From Chryseobacterium vrystaatense (GTDB lineage Bacteria; Bacteroidota; Bacteroidia; Flavobacteriales; Weeksellaceae): 64,000 nucleotides of DNA. Each line of letters starts with the position of its first letter. Position 1 is the first letter of the stretch. The stretch lies in assembly GCF_000737765.1 (NCBI RefSeq), contig NZ_JPRI01000005.1:1-64000 (forward strand), written 5' to 3'. Positions 9,460-19,230 of the stretch are shown here, piece after piece. The position numbers were made by a program, and so were the translations under genes. Under the pieces are notes generated by a model that searched no databases, was not told where the DNA came from, and saw only the letters and a list, made by a program, of their open reading frames with translations.

Positions 9460-9816
9460 TTAAATACCATGATTATAAATCTGTTTCGAATACGTCTGTT
9501 GCAGCTCTTTTGACATATGACTAAAGATAGCTTTTCTGTATTCTCCGCTGCAGAAAGCGGTAAAGTTGTCCAAAGAATAAATAAAAACGCCTTCAATAGC
9601 ATTTTTTAAAGAAGTGTCTCCATTGATGTAAATTTTGTCCATCTTTTGAAGACTTTTAAATAAAATATTCCTGTCATTCTGTCGGACCATACTTTTGATA
9701 CGGTTGGTAAAGGTGCGGATCACGCTGTACGAATTCTGTGGTGTTGTTTTCGTAAGTTCGTTTTCAAAGTCAGGAATCACTTCTGTAATTTCCTGGACGG
9801 CTTCTGAATAGTTCAT
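9460..9816 (-). CDS. DUF7674-like small cytoplasmic protein, copy 1
   Basis: The 118-residue protein has no signal peptide. It ends LQQTYSKQIYNHGI and shares the central YINGDTSLKNAIEGVF pattern with its paralogue at 8803-9198. The gene begins only four bases after the stop of the microprotein gene at 9821-9982, so translation is probably coupled. No function is known. A membrane microprotein paired with a cytoplasmic partner is the recurring design here. Confidence 0.65.
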   Translation of the reverse strand: MNYSEAVQEITEVIPDFENELTKTTPQNSYSVIRTFTNRIKSMVRQNDRNILFKSLQKMDKIYINGDTSLKNAIEGVFIYSLDNFTAFCSGEYRKAIFSHMSKELQQTYSKQIYNHGI

Positions 9817-9820
9817 ATGA

Positions 9821-9982
9821 TTAATGATTTTGTTCTAAAAGTTTAATAATAGCTCCAAAGACGAAAACCATCATAAAAGCCATGAGCAGCAGATGGTAGG
9901 GTTTCAGCCACTTTGGGGTCTTCGGTCCTCTGCTTTTTAATCGTCTTAACTTGTCAATGCGGTTTAAAGTCTTCAAGTCCAT
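9821..9982 (-). CDS. 53-residue single-TM microprotein
   Basis: The preferred start is ATG at 9982 (MDLKTLNRIDKLRRLKSRG); an upstream in-frame ATG at 10003 would add seven residues. The protein is strongly basic at the N-terminus, then has one membrane helix (YHLLLMAFMMVFVFGAIIKLL). It is the first gene of the four-gene cluster and is four bases from the next gene. It matches the 43-residue protein at 9247-9378 in design. Confidence 0.6.
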   Translation of the reverse strand: MDLKTLNRIDKLRRLKSRGPKTPKWLKPYHLLLMAFMMVFVFGAIIKLLEQNH

Positions 9983-10046
9983 ATTGTATGTTTTGAAGAT
10001 CATGAAGCCAATGGTGTTCCTTTCACTAGGGTTTGATTTTAATTTG

Positions 10047-10076
10047 TTGATATTGTGTTGTTTATGTGTATTTTTG
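10047..10076 (+). promoter_or_regulatory. flavobacterial-type promoter for the nucleoid-associated protein gene
   Basis: TTG at 10047-10049 and TATTTTTG at 10069-10076 are 19 bases apart, matching the Bacteroidota consensus TTG-N17-23-TAnnTTTG. Transcription would begin near 10083. Confidence 0.5.
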
Positions 10077-10230
10077 AATTGAATGGAAACATAAAAACCC
10101 TGTCAAAATGATAAGGTATTTATCAAAACGAAATGAAGAAGCCCTGTTTCTCCGGAAAATTAAGCCGTTTATTTATTTGTATGATGGAAAGGATAGAATG
10201 AATATCTTTGCACTCCAAATTATTCAGGAC

Positions 10231-11244
10231 ATGTTTTCAAAAATTATAGTACACAGAGTAGGAAATAAAATCAACGGAGAATCTTTAACGCTGTCTCAGG
10301 AAGAGCTGAAGCTGGAAGAAGGAATGGCAGAATTGCTTGAAGATTACTTTTTAGGTTCTTTTAAATCAGAAGAGACCTTCAATTTTTACAGTGACACGTA
10401 TTTGGTCAATAATCCGGTATACAGTTCCGTATCCGAAATCTTTGAAGACAAAGCCAAGTTCCTTTGGGAATCTGAAAATATTGCCAAGCACCTTTTTGAG
10501 GCTGCGGAAAATCCAAGAGTTCAGGGTGGAGAATTGTTTATTGTCCTTTTTGAAGAGGAAAGCGACCGTCCGGATAAAGTGGATAAGATCGGAATCTTTA
10601 AAACTGAAAAGAGAGAATCTTTCCTTAAAATTTCGCCTAACGAAGAAACCTTTGATATTGAAAAAGATCAGGGAATAGGTTTATCTAAAATTGACAAGGC
10701 AGCTTTGATCTATAACAATAACAAAGAAACAGGGTATGTACTTTCTGTAGTGGACAACAACAAAAACGGAGATATGTACTACTGGTTCGAAGATTTTCTG
10801 AAAGTAAAACAACGTGATGATGAATATTTTCACACCCAGGAAGCTTTGATGGTATACAAAGATTATATCACAAAACAACTTCCGCAGGAGTTTGAAGTTT
10901 CAAAAGCAGACCAGGCAGATTTCTTAAACAAATCCATCAATTTCTTTAAAGAAAAAGAAGAATTTAAACTGGATGAATTTGCGACCGAAGTATTGGGAGA
11001 TGAACACGTCATAGAAAGTTTCGTTAATTTCAAGACCGACTACGAGCAGGATATGCAGGTGAATATTGCAGAAGAATTTCCGATTAGTGAAGCCGCTGTA
11101 AAGAAAACCCAGCGTCACTTCAAAAGTATTATCAAACTGGACAAAAATTTCCATATCTACATCCATGGTGACAGACAGAAACTGGAAATGGGAGAGGATG
11201 ATAAAGGAAAATACTACAGACTTTATTTTGAAAAAGAAGTTTAA
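10231..11244 (+). CDS. nucleoid-associated protein, NdpA/YejK family
   Basis: The frame is open from an ATG at 10108, but family homology starts at MFSKIIVHRVGNKINGE (ATG at 10231). That gives 337 residues, close to the ~335 of E. coli YejK, so I prefer the inner start. Conserved stretches are GGELFIVLF, IGLSKIDKAALIYNNN and YYWFEDFL. These proteins bind the nucleoid. The promoter found at 10047-10076 would leave either a 25-base leader (outer start) or a ~148-base leader (inner start), so the start remains open. Confidence 0.8.
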   Translation: MFSKIIVHRVGNKINGESLTLSQEELKLEEGMAELLEDYFLGSFKSEETFNFYSDTYLVNNPVYSSVSEIFEDKAKFLWESENIAKHLFEAAENPRVQGGELFIVLFEEESDRPDKVDKIGIFKTEKRESFLKISPNEETFDIEKDQGIGLSKIDKAALIYNNNKETGYVLSVVDNNKNGDMYYWFEDFLKVKQRDDEYFHTQEALMVYKDYITKQLPQEFEVSKADQADFLNKSINFFKEKEEFKLDEFATEVLGDEHVIESFVNFKTDYEQDMQVNIAEEFPISEAAVKKTQRHFKSIIKLDKNFHIYIHGDRQKLEMGEDDKGKYYRLYFEKEV

Positions 11245-11266
11245 TAAGACAAAAATATAAGGTATC

Positions 11267-11299
11267 AAAGAGGGCTGATTTTTAAATTGGTCCTCTTTT
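11267..11299 (+). terminator. probable terminator
   Basis: AAAGAGG pairs with CCTCTTT around a 17-base loop, ending in TTTTC. It follows the nucleoid-associated protein gene. Confidence 0.5.
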
Positions 11300-11338
11300 C
11301 GTATTGGGTATTTCGCCCCTTTTTCCTTCCTTTGTTTT

Positions 11339-12112
11339 ATGAAAACAACGATTATAGATCTCTCCAAACCAATTCAGTACAATGCCGGAGATCCCTGGTA
11401 TATGAGGGTCAAGATCAAGCATAAATCCCATAAAAAATCCCACTGGCTAATCAGGCTGGCACTAAATCTTCCATTCCGGCTTTTCCCAAAAAACTGGGTT
11501 GGATGGGCCGATGATTCTATCAAAAATATGGGACTTCACGCCACGACCCACATTGATGCTCCATGGCATTATGGTCCCGTGGTTGAAGGAAAGCCCGCTA
11601 AGACCATTGATCAAATTCCTTTAGAATGGTGTTATGGTGACGGTATTGTGATCGACTGCACCCACAAAGAAGATTTTGTAGCCATCACCGTGGAGGATCT
11701 GAAAAAAGATCTCGATAAAAACGGAATTACCATTCAGGAAGGAAATATTGTCCTGATCAGAACTGACCGTGATAAAATGATGGGAACTCCTGAATTTGTA
11801 GAAAGAGGAACCGGAATGAGCAAAGAAGCCACAGAATGGCTGATCGGGCAGGGCGTCAAAGTAATGGGAATTGATCAGTGGGGATGGGATCTCCCGTTAA
11901 AATATATGGCAAAAAGAGCAAAAGAGCTCAACGACCCGGAATATTTCTGGGAAGGGCACCGTGTCGGAATAGAAAAAGAATATCTGCATATGGAACAGCT
12001 GACTAACTTGTCAGCACTTCCGCCATCTGGATTTAAAGTCAGTGTATTTCCACTGAAAATTGTGGGAGGTTCTGCAGCTCCAGCCAGAGTGGTGGCCATT
12101 ATCAATCCTTAA
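11339..12112 (+). CDS. cyclase family protein (kynurenine formamidase-like metal hydrolase)
   Basis: The protein has 257 residues. It carries the cyclase-family metal-binding motif HATTHIDAPWHYGP (pattern HxxTHxDxPxH) near residue 63 and a later acidic/His motif EGHRVG. The family includes arylformamidases and isatin hydrolases that cleave amide or lactam bonds with a bound metal. The exact substrate is not predictable. It lies alone before a shared terminator that faces the sdh operon. Confidence 0.8.
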   Translation: MKTTIIDLSKPIQYNAGDPWYMRVKIKHKSHKKSHWLIRLALNLPFRLFPKNWVGWADDSIKNMGLHATTHIDAPWHYGPVVEGKPAKTIDQIPLEWCYGDGIVIDCTHKEDFVAITVEDLKKDLDKNGITIQEGNIVLIRTDRDKMMGTPEFVERGTGMSKEATEWLIGQGVKVMGIDQWGWDLPLKYMAKRAKELNDPEYFWEGHRVGIEKEYLHMEQLTNLSALPPSGFKVSVFPLKIVGGSAAPARVVAIINP

Positions 12113-12117
12113 AAATA

Positions 12118-12147
12118 AAAAAAGCGAATTTAAAAATTCGCTTTTTT
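12118..12147. terminator. bidirectional terminator
   Basis: AAAGCGAATT pairs perfectly with AATTCGCTTT, with A runs on the left and T6 on the right. It serves both the cyclase gene and the converging sdh operon. Confidence 0.9.
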
Positions 12148-12174
12148 ATGTATTCTCTGTCTTTTCAGATCGGT

Positions 12175-12924
12175 TTACTTTTTTCTAAAGAAAAGTGCTC
12201 TTCCGTACTCATAATTCATTCTTGCAATATTCAGAACAGAAATACCCTGCGGACATTCTACTTCGCAGGCTTCCGTATTGGAGCAGTGTCCGAAAAGCTC
12301 ATGATCCATTTGTGCGACCATATTCAGTACACGGCCGCTTCTTTCCTCTTTACCCTGAGGGAGAAGGACCATATGCGTGATTTTCGCAGAAGTGAACAAT
12401 GCTGCACTTCCGTTTTTGCAGGTCGCTACACAAGCCCCACATCCGATACACGCCGCAGAATCAAAAGCTTCTTCAGCGGTTTGATGGGTAACGGCAATTG
12501 CTGTGGCATCAGGAGCCTGACCCGTATTCACCGATACAAATCCACCCGAAGAAATAATTCTGTCAAAAGCAGAACGGTCTACTTTAAGGTCTTTTTTGAC
12601 AGGAAAAGCTTCTGCGCGGAAAGGCTCTATTAAGATCGTTTCTCCATTTTTGAAAGACCGCAAATGAAGCTGGCAGGTCGTCGTGTTTTTTAGAGGTCCG
12701 TGAGCAATTCCGTTGATCATCATACCACACTGTCCACAGATTCCTTCGCGGCAGTCATGATCAAATTCTACAGGTTCGTCGCCTTCAGTAATGAGTTTTT
12801 CATTGAGAGTATCCAGCATTTCCAGGAAAGACATGTGCGGATTAAGGTCTTCCAGGTCATAGCTGACCAGTTTCCCTTCGCTTTTTCTGTCTTTCTGTCT
12901 CCATATCTTAAGATGTAAATCCAT
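12175..12924 (-). CDS. sdhB: succinate dehydrogenase/fumarate reductase iron-sulfur subunit
   Basis: The 249-residue protein has the [2Fe-2S] motif DHDCREGICGQCG (Cys58, 63, 66) with Cys84 completing it. A ferredoxin-type CIGCGACVATC motif and a distal CSNTEACEVECPQG follow for the [4Fe-4S] and [3Fe-4S] clusters. It carries electrons from the flavin of SdhA to the quinone site in SdhC. It is last in the sdhC-sdhA-sdhB order, 12 bases after sdhA, the usual arrangement in Bacteroidota with a single b-type membrane subunit. Confidence 0.96.
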   Translation of the reverse strand: MDLHLKIWRQKDRKSEGKLVSYDLEDLNPHMSFLEMLDTLNEKLITEGDEPVEFDHDCREGICGQCGMMINGIAHGPLKNTTTCQLHLRSFKNGETILIEPFRAEAFPVKKDLKVDRSAFDRIISSGGFVSVNTGQAPDATAIAVTHQTAEEAFDSAACIGCGACVATCKNGSAALFTSAKITHMVLLPQGKEERSGRVLNMVAQMDHELFGHCSNTEACEVECPQGISVLNIARMNYEYGRALFFRKK

Positions 12925-12936
12925 AATTTCTGTTTT

Positions 12937-14853
12937 TTATTTGTAGCTTCTTACGGTCGGCTGTATTTCTTCGAATATCAGGGGTTCTCTGATCAGTTCA
13001 GGCTCGTTGTTTTCACCTGTCCACGCCCATGCGGAGATGAATTGATACTCGGCATCATTCCTGAGTGCTTCTCCGTCCGGGGTTTGGAATTCTTCTCTGA
13101 AGTGGGCACCGCAGGATTCGTTTCGCGTTAAGGCGTCATAGCACATCAGTTCTCCGATCTCAAAATAATCGGCAACCCGCCCTGCTTTTTCCAGCTCGGT
13201 ATTCATTTGGTTTCCCTGTCCGGAAACGCGTACGTCTCTGTAAAATTCCTGTTTTAATTTTCTGATTTCTTCAATGGCATATTTCAGACCTTCTTCGTTT
13301 CTGGCCAGTCCACAGTAATCGTATAAGAGTTTCCCTAAGGTTTTATGGAAATAATCAACGGTTTTGCTTCCTTTAATATTCATAAAACTTTTGATCTGCT
13401 CTTTTACGGCTTGTTCGGCGGTCGCAAATTCCGGTGCGTCCGGAGAAATTTTTCCCGTGTGTATCTCATCCGCCAAATAATTGGCGATCGTATAAGGTGC
13501 GATAAAATAGCCGTCTACAGAAGCCTGCAGAAGCGAATTGGCGCCAAGTCGGTTGGCTCCGTGATCGGCAAAATTAGCTTCTCCCAGTGCAAACAACCCC
13601 GGAACAGTAGTCATCAGCTCATAATCTACCCAAAGTCCGCCCATCGAAAAATGTGCAGAAGGAGAGATCATCATCGGTTCATTATAAGCATTGTATCCTG
13701 TGATTTTAAGATACATGTCGAATAAATTTCCATATTTCTCCTGTATCTTTTCTTTGCCCTGTTCTCTGATGGCTTTGGAGAAATCAAGATAGACGGCATT
13801 CTTCAGAGGACCTATCCCATAGCCCGCATCAATTCTTTCTTTGGCTCCACGGGATGAAATATCTCTTGGTGCCAGATTTCCAAAAGCAGGATATCTGCGT
13901 TCCAGGTAATAGTCTCTTTCATCTTCCGGAATATCATTGGGTAGTCTGGTGTCATCAGTTTTAGAAGGAACCCAGATTCTTCCGTCATTACGTAATGATT
14001 CAGACATCAAAGTTAGTTTAGACTGATAATCCCCCGACTGTGGTAATGAAGTGGGATGTACCTGAATCCAGCTTGGGGAAGCCATTAAAGCCCCTTTTTT
14101 GTGGGCTCTCCAGATAGCAGACCCATTGCATCCCATTGCTAAAGTAGAGAGATAATAGATCTTTCCGTAGCCTCCGGTTGCCAAAACAACAGCATGTGCC
14201 GCATGTCTTTCAATTTCTCCGGTATCTAAATTTCGAACGATAATCCCTCTTGCTTTACCGTCGATCATCACCAGGTCAAGCATTTCATGTCTTGAATAAA
14301 GTTGCACGGTACCTTTTCCAACCTGTCTCATGAGTGCCTGATAAGCACCTAAAAGCAGTTGCTGTCCGGTTTGTCCTCTTGCATAAAATGTCCGGCTCAC
14401 CTGAACTCCTCCGAATGACCGGTTGTTGAGGTAGCCTCCATATTCACGTCCGAAAGGAACCCCTTGTGCGACGGCCTGGTCGATGAGATTTAAAGAGCAT
14501 TCTGCCATACGGTAAACATTGGCCTCGCGTGCTCTGAAATCTCCACCTTTCAACGTATCTACAAACATTCTGTAAACGCTGTCACCGTCATTTTTATAAT
14601 TTTTAGCGGCATTCACGCCTCCCTGTGCTGCTACAGAATGCGCTCTCCTTGGGCTGTCCTGAAAGCAGAATGATTTGACGTTGTAACCCATTTCGCCCAG
14701 CGAAGCTGCAATAGAGCTTCCTGCCAGTCCGGTTCCTACGACAATGACATCAAGCTTTTTACGGTTGGCAGGATTAACGAGCTTAGCTTTCTTTTTGTAA
14801 TAGTCCCATTTCTGTTCTAGAGGACCCTGTGGTATTTTTGAATTTAAGATCAT
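12937..14853 (-). CDS. sdhA: succinate dehydrogenase/fumarate reductase flavoprotein subunit
   Basis: The chosen start is ATG at 14853 ([19 protein letters not shown]), giving 638 residues. The frame is open further upstream but would overlap sdhC. Visible motifs are the FAD dinucleotide fold [18 protein letters not shown], the covalent-FAD histidine in [15 protein letters not shown], active-site [12 protein letters not shown] and the FAD-binding [11 protein letters not shown]. The long form is typical of the Bacteroidota/Epsilonproteobacteria type. It oxidises succinate in the TCA cycle, or reduces fumarate in the reverse direction. Confidence 0.96.
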   Translation of the reverse strand: MILNSKIPQGPLEQKWDYYKKKAKLVNPANRKKLDVIVVGTGLAGSSIAASLGEMGYNVKSFCFQDSPRRAHSVAAQGGVNAAKNYKNDGDSVYRMFVDTLKGGDFRAREANVYRMAECSLNLIDQAVAQGVPFGREYGGYLNNRSFGGVQVSRTFYARGQTGQQLLLGAYQALMRQVGKGTVQLYSRHEMLDLVMIDGKARGIIVRNLDTGEIERHAAHAVVLATGGYGKIYYLSTLAMGCNGSAIWRAHKKGALMASPSWIQVHPTSLPQSGDYQSKLTLMSESLRNDGRIWVPSKTDDTRLPNDIPEDERDYYLERRYPAFGNLAPRDISSRGAKERIDAGYGIGPLKNAVYLDFSKAIREQGKEKIQEKYGNLFDMYLKITGYNAYNEPMMISPSAHFSMGGLWVDYELMTTVPGLFALGEANFADHGANRLGANSLLQASVDGYFIAPYTIANYLADEIHTGKISPDAPEFATAEQAVKEQIKSFMNIKGSKTVDYFHKTLGKLLYDYCGLARNEEGLKYAIEEIRKLKQEFYRDVRVSGQGNQMNTELEKAGRVADYFEIGELMCYDALTRNESCGAHFREEFQTPDGEALRNDAEYQFISAWAWTGENNEPELIREPLIFEEIQPTVRSYK

Positions 14854-14864
14854 GACTTTTCTGT

Positions 14865-15521
14865 TTAATTGGCAGTAAAGAATATGTAAACCGGCATCAG
14901 GGCAAATCCTACACTGATAATTACTGAATAGACAATTCCGGCAGTTTTGAACCATTTCACAAACTTAGGATGATATAACCCCAACGTTCTGGCTGCACTG
15001 TGAATCCCGTGGATAAGATGATAGCATAAAGCGACCATTGAAAGCACATAAATAATCACGTACCACCATTCTTTAAAAACGGTTACTACAAGAATGTACA
15101 AATCCTTATTTCCATGAGCATCCAATGGAGGGCTTCCAAATTTGTATACATACCAGAAATTCTGAAAGTGAATCACCAGAAAGATCAGGATCAGCGTTCC
15201 CAGGATTCCCATGTTACGGGACTCCCATTTACTCGCTCTTCCGCGTCCTTCCGACTGATACTTACCTCCTGACTTTTTATTTTTCAAAGTAATAACCAGC
15301 CCGTCCAGGGCATGCAGGATAATACTTGCGTACAGCACATACGAAACCATTTTGATCAGTATATTTCCGGATAGAAAATGCGAATACGCATTAAACTGCA
15401 GATGTGCCTGTTCAGGGGGTAGAAACAGCTGGAGGTTTCCCAAGAAATGGATCAGCAGGAAGAAGCTCAGGAAGAGCCCCGTAAGACACATCAGCATTTT
15501 TCTTGACAAGGTTGACAGCAT
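14865..15521 (-). CDS. sdhC: succinate dehydrogenase cytochrome b subunit
   Basis: The 218-residue protein has five predicted membrane helices and conserved histidines ([53 protein letters not shown]). These fit the b558-type single-subunit anchor that holds two haems. It links SdhA/B to the menaquinone pool in the inner membrane. It lies 11 bases before sdhA. Confidence 0.93.
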   Translation of the reverse strand: MLSTLSRKMLMCLTGLFLSFFLLIHFLGNLQLFLPPEQAHLQFNAYSHFLSGNILIKMVSYVLYASIILHALDGLVITLKNKKSGGKYQSEGRGRASKWESRNMGILGTLILIFLVIHFQNFWYVYKFGSPPLDAHGNKDLYILVVTVFKEWWYVIIYVLSMVALCYHLIHGIHSAARTLGLYHPKFVKWFKTAGIVYSVIISVGFALMPVYIFFTAN

Positions 15522-15539
15522 ATTTTTTTTATTTAATGA

Positions 15540-16970
15540 TTAATAATATCCTAAAACTTTCATCCATAGTCCTCCGACTACCATGTAGATGATCAGTAAC
15601 ACAATTCCGATTTCAAGACCCCGAAGCCACCAGGCTTTCAGTTCGACATAGCCGCTTCCGTAGAATACCGGAGCAGGACCATGCCCGTAATGGGTAAGCA
15701 CCCCGTAAATTGAACCTAAGAAACCAAGCATCATCGCCAGTAACATCGGTGGAATTCCCAAAGATACACCTACACCCAGTAAAGCAGCATACATGGCCGC
15801 TACATGGGCTGTGGCACTTGCGAAAATATAATGACTGAAAAAATAAACCACAATAATGACCGGAAAGGCAACCTGCCAGCTTAATCCTCCAATTTTTACT
15901 TTAATCAGATCACTGAACCAGCCGATGAATCCAAGTTCGTTCAAAGAACTGGCCATCATTACGAGAACGGCAAACCATACGATCGTATCCCAGGCTCCTT
16001 TTTCCCCTTTGATGTCTTCCCAGGTCAGTACTGATGTAAGAAGTAACATGGTAAGTCCAATGAAAGCGGTTGTAGTGGCATCAATAGATAGCGCGCCTCC
16101 AAATATCCAAAGAGCCAGAAGAATAAAGAAAGCCAAAAGCATCAGCCACTCATTTCGGGAAATAGGTCCCATTTCTTTTAATTTCTGAGCTGCCATTTTG
16201 GGAGCATCTCCTGTTTTTTTCAATTCAGGCGGGTATAATTTGTATAAAACCAACGGTACTACAAAGAATGCTACCAATCCCGGAACAAAACCGGCTGCAG
16301 CCCATGACATCCACGTGATATTGATTCCCAGATTTGCTGCAAATTTCTGACACATCGGATTACTCGCTGTTCCGGTAAGAAACATAGAAGAAGCGATGAG
16401 GTTCATATAATAACTGTTCAGGGTAAGGAAAGATCCCAGTTTTCGGTGGGTTTCCGGTTTTTCAGGAACAGAATCAAAACTTATGGCCATAGATTTCATG
16501 ATCGGGTAGATGATTCCGCCGCCTCTTGCGGTGTTGCTTGGAATCGCCGGAGCCAGACAGACATCCGCCAGCCCAAGTCCGTAGGCAAGTCCCAATGAAC
16601 TTTTGCCGAAGATTCTGATGAATAAAAAGGCAATCCTGTTTCCTAATCCTGTTTTGATAAATCCTCTGGCAATAAAGAATGAAATCCCGATCAGCCAGAT
16701 CACCTTATCTCCGAATCCGGAAAGTGCTTTTGTAATTGATTTTCCGGCATCTCCCGGAGCAGCTACCTGCGTAAGGGCAGTAAAGGCAATCGCCATCATA
16801 CACATAGTGCCCATAGGAGCAGCTTTGAGAATGATTCCCAGAATGGTTGCCGCAAAAATAGCAAACAAATGCCAGGCATTTCCTGCAACACCTTCAGGAG
16901 CAGGAATAAACCATATAATCAGCGCAACGCCAAACGTTATCGCGATATTTCTGATATTAATTTCTTTCAT
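15540..16970 (-). CDS. DASS-family (SLC13-like) anion/dicarboxylate transporter
   Basis: The 476-residue protein has about 12 membrane helices. The segment PSNTARGGGIIYPIMKSMA contains the SNT motif that forms the substrate/sodium site in the divalent anion:sodium symporter family, and a second SNT-like motif occurs as TGTASNPM. Homologues carry succinate, malate, 2-oxoglutarate or tartrate. Its place between a porin gene and sdhCAB, with gaps of about 20 bases, points to C4-dicarboxylate uptake or exchange feeding the dehydrogenase. The exact substrate is inferred. Confidence 0.85.
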   Translation of the reverse strand: MKEINIRNIAITFGVALIIWFIPAPEGVAGNAWHLFAIFAATILGIILKAAPMGTMCMMAIAFTALTQVAAPGDAGKSITKALSGFGDKVIWLIGISFFIARGFIKTGLGNRIAFLFIRIFGKSSLGLAYGLGLADVCLAPAIPSNTARGGGIIYPIMKSMAISFDSVPEKPETHRKLGSFLTLNSYYMNLIASSMFLTGTASNPMCQKFAANLGINITWMSWAAAGFVPGLVAFFVVPLVLYKLYPPELKKTGDAPKMAAQKLKEMGPISRNEWLMLLAFFILLALWIFGGALSIDATTTAFIGLTMLLLTSVLTWEDIKGEKGAWDTIVWFAVLVMMASSLNELGFIGWFSDLIKVKIGGLSWQVAFPVIIVVYFFSHYIFASATAHVAAMYAALLGVGVSLGIPPMLLAMMLGFLGSIYGVLTHYGHGPAPVFYGSGYVELKAWWLRGLEIGIVLLIIYMVVGGLWMKVLGYY

Positions 16971-16991
16971 GATCTATAAATATTTAAGCGG

Positions 16992-18152
16992 TTAAAATCT
17001 ACTTTGTACCTGAACGATGAATAGATTATTATTGTATTGTGATGTGTTGTCTACCTGATGTTTGTAACGGTCAAACTGTACACCCAGCTGTATCCTTGCT
17101 CCGTAATTTTTCAGGAACTCCAGCCCGAACATGGGCGTAATGGTTTGTCTCGGATTAGAATTCATCCTGAAATTGGTATCAAGATATTCATAACGGCATG
17201 ACAGTTCAAAGGCACTGAGGTTTTTATGGTTGATCTCATATCGTACATTCGGAAGGAAATAAGCTCCGCGGATCAGATATTGATCCGGATTGTCCGGTCT
17301 CAGCTCAGGATCCATCGTGTTGTACAATACATGATTGGTGGCCTGTTTGGCTTCCAGCTGCATATCAAGGCTCCATTTGGGGTCAAACTGGATCAGTGAG
17401 CTGAGGTCAATGCCTACGGCATATACTTTTTTACTTAAAACTTCTCCGATTCCTCCATTCAGGCCAACATTGAAATTATACTTTTTTGACAGACCGAAAA
17501 CCATTCTCGTAGAATATTGTTTCCCGTTGTCGTTATCATTAATTTGATTTTTCCCGTTTCCATTAACGACAGAAACAGCGTACTGGAAAGGAATCTGACC
17601 CAACTGAAGCTGTCCTGTTGCGGAAAGCCCGATCTGGAAACTCGTCCAGCCCAGCTTTCCAAATTCCGTATATTGATTGGACCAGTCCAGAGACTTGATG
17701 ATGTCGATAGGATAGGTCTCTTCAATACCGAACCAGGGTCTGAACTGTCCAACGGTAAAGGCAAGCTTGGGGTTGAATGTATACTTCAGATAAGCATTTT
17801 CAAGGACCCTGCTTTTGGGGTCGTTTTTAAAGTCGGCGAGATTGGCGAGTGCCACAACTTCTGTTCTTTTGCTGATCTGTGCCCGTACCTGAATTCTCAT
17901 GTACTTGAGCATGAAATTATTGCTGGTTCCTGATCCGTCCGCATGATGCAGCCCGTTGACATCAACATCTTTGTTCATGCCAACGAGGTAACGTGCCTGA
18001 AAAAGGCCTTTGATCTGAAGCACCGGATATTTCACAGGGTCTTCCTCCGGTTTATTGGGGCGAAGTGAGTCCTGAATCTGCGCACTGGCGGCAAAACCGG
18101 CCAGCAAAGCACAAAAGATGAGGCTTCTCTTTTTGGATGAAAAAAAGGTCAT
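16992..18152 (-). CDS. outer-membrane porin, phosphate-selective porin O/P-like
   Basis: The 386-residue protein has a signal peptide (SLIFCALLAGFAASAQ). It is rich in alternating beta strands and ends with an aromatic residue (IVQVQSRF), as outer-membrane barrels do. The stretch LENAYLKYTFNPKLAFTVGQF-like resembles the OprO/OprP-type porin family. In this operon it would bring small anions, probably dicarboxylates, through the outer membrane for the DASS transporter encoded next. Confidence 0.8.
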   Translation of the reverse strand: MTFFSSKKRSLIFCALLAGFAASAQIQDSLRPNKPEEDPVKYPVLQIKGLFQARYLVGMNKDVDVNGLHHADGSGTSNNFMLKYMRIQVRAQISKRTEVVALANLADFKNDPKSRVLENAYLKYTFNPKLAFTVGQFRPWFGIEETYPIDIIKSLDWSNQYTEFGKLGWTSFQIGLSATGQLQLGQIPFQYAVSVVNGNGKNQINDNDNGKQYSTRMVFGLSKKYNFNVGLNGGIGEVLSKKVYAVGIDLSSLIQFDPKWSLDMQLEAKQATNHVLYNTMDPELRPDNPDQYLIRGAYFLPNVRYEINHKNLSAFELSCRYEYLDTNFRMNSNPRQTITPMFGLEFLKNYGARIQLGVQFDRYKHQVDNTSQYNNNLFIVQVQSRF

Positions 18153-18183
18153 AGTATTTGTGTTTATTTAATGAATGTATTAT

Positions 18184-19230
18184 TTAAAGGCCCAAAAATG
18201 TAAACGCTGCTGATTCTTTAAAATCTTTATTGGCTTTTCCGTTGTATGTCTGATAATTACTCAGATCCAGCTTCATTACTTTAGCTTTTGGATTCAGGTC
18301 AAAATCTTTAAGATTGACCCAAAAGGTATTAGGGGTAAAAACAGTTTCGAAGTAATACACCAGATTTTTCTGATCAGAAACAGAACGCTATCTTGTGGAC
18401 GAAATATTGGGCTCTGTATCTGAAGATATTCCGTAAGGAACAGAGCAGTTTCTGATCACACTGAATACACTTGCCACCGCAGTACGGGTATCACTGGTCT
18501 TTGGAATCGCATTAATATAATAAGAAGCTCTCACAAAGCGGTCTGCGGCACGGTTGGTTCCCGGAAGCATAATGGTTCCCGGAATTCCCTGCCAGTAATT
18601 ATTTAAAGCCAGCTGCTCATCGAAAACAGGAGAGTTGGTCATTACTGTATATTTGGGATCGTGATGAATGACCAGTTTGCCATCAATATATTCAAAGACA
18701 GCATTGTCACCGGAGGCATCAGAAAGAGAAAGATGGACGGTAGTGAATTTTTCAGTTCCCGGAATATTGTCACTTACCACAACGAAAGGATCTTTTTTCA
18801 TGTGATCTGCCGCTTCCTTTACCGTTGCAAAGTTATCCAGAAAATACTGGGCCCAGAGAGATATGGCCAGTCCTTTCTGTCTTCCTTTAGGATTAAATAC
18901 AGGATATTTGGATTCACCGAGCCAAAGCATATTCGCTACAAGGCCTTTCTCATTCATTCCGTCAGAAGAAGTGATATCCCATGAGGAGCTGATGATACTT
19001 CCATATTTGGAAGTCCATTTGACAGACTCTGGCCCAACCTGGCCATTACGCTGAATCTCTCTGGGAAATACCCATAGATTAGCAGGGATTTCATCCTTCC
19101 AATCCATAGAACGTGCGGTAAGCACGGTATTATCGGTACCTTTGTAGACGACCCTTGTACAGGCTTCGTATACGCTTCCACTTCCTAAAGTAAGAATGAA
19201 TGTGAGAATAATTAAAGGGAACTTTTTCAT
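18184..19230 (-). pseudogene. linear amide C-N hydrolase (penicillin V acylase/bile salt hydrolase type), interrupted by one amber codon
   Basis: The first 280 codons encode a signal peptide and a mature protein beginning at the nucleophile Cys (YEACTRVVYKG), with TARSMDW and the Ntn-hydrolase core. At 18388-18390 the frame meets TAG directly after NISSTR, where relatives usually have Trp (NISSTQWR-like). The same frame then stays open for 67 more codons (RSVSDQKNLVYYFE...FKESAAFTFLGL) to TAA at 18184. The joined length of about 348 residues is normal for the family, so a single TGG to TAG change explains the break. It is first in the operon with the porin 31 bases later. Confidence 0.8.

Noticed and set aside
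12148..12633. Plus-strand 161-codon open frame inside sdhB
   Set aside because: It is the antisense shadow of a clearly coding sdhB with intact cluster motifs; its own translation has no family character.
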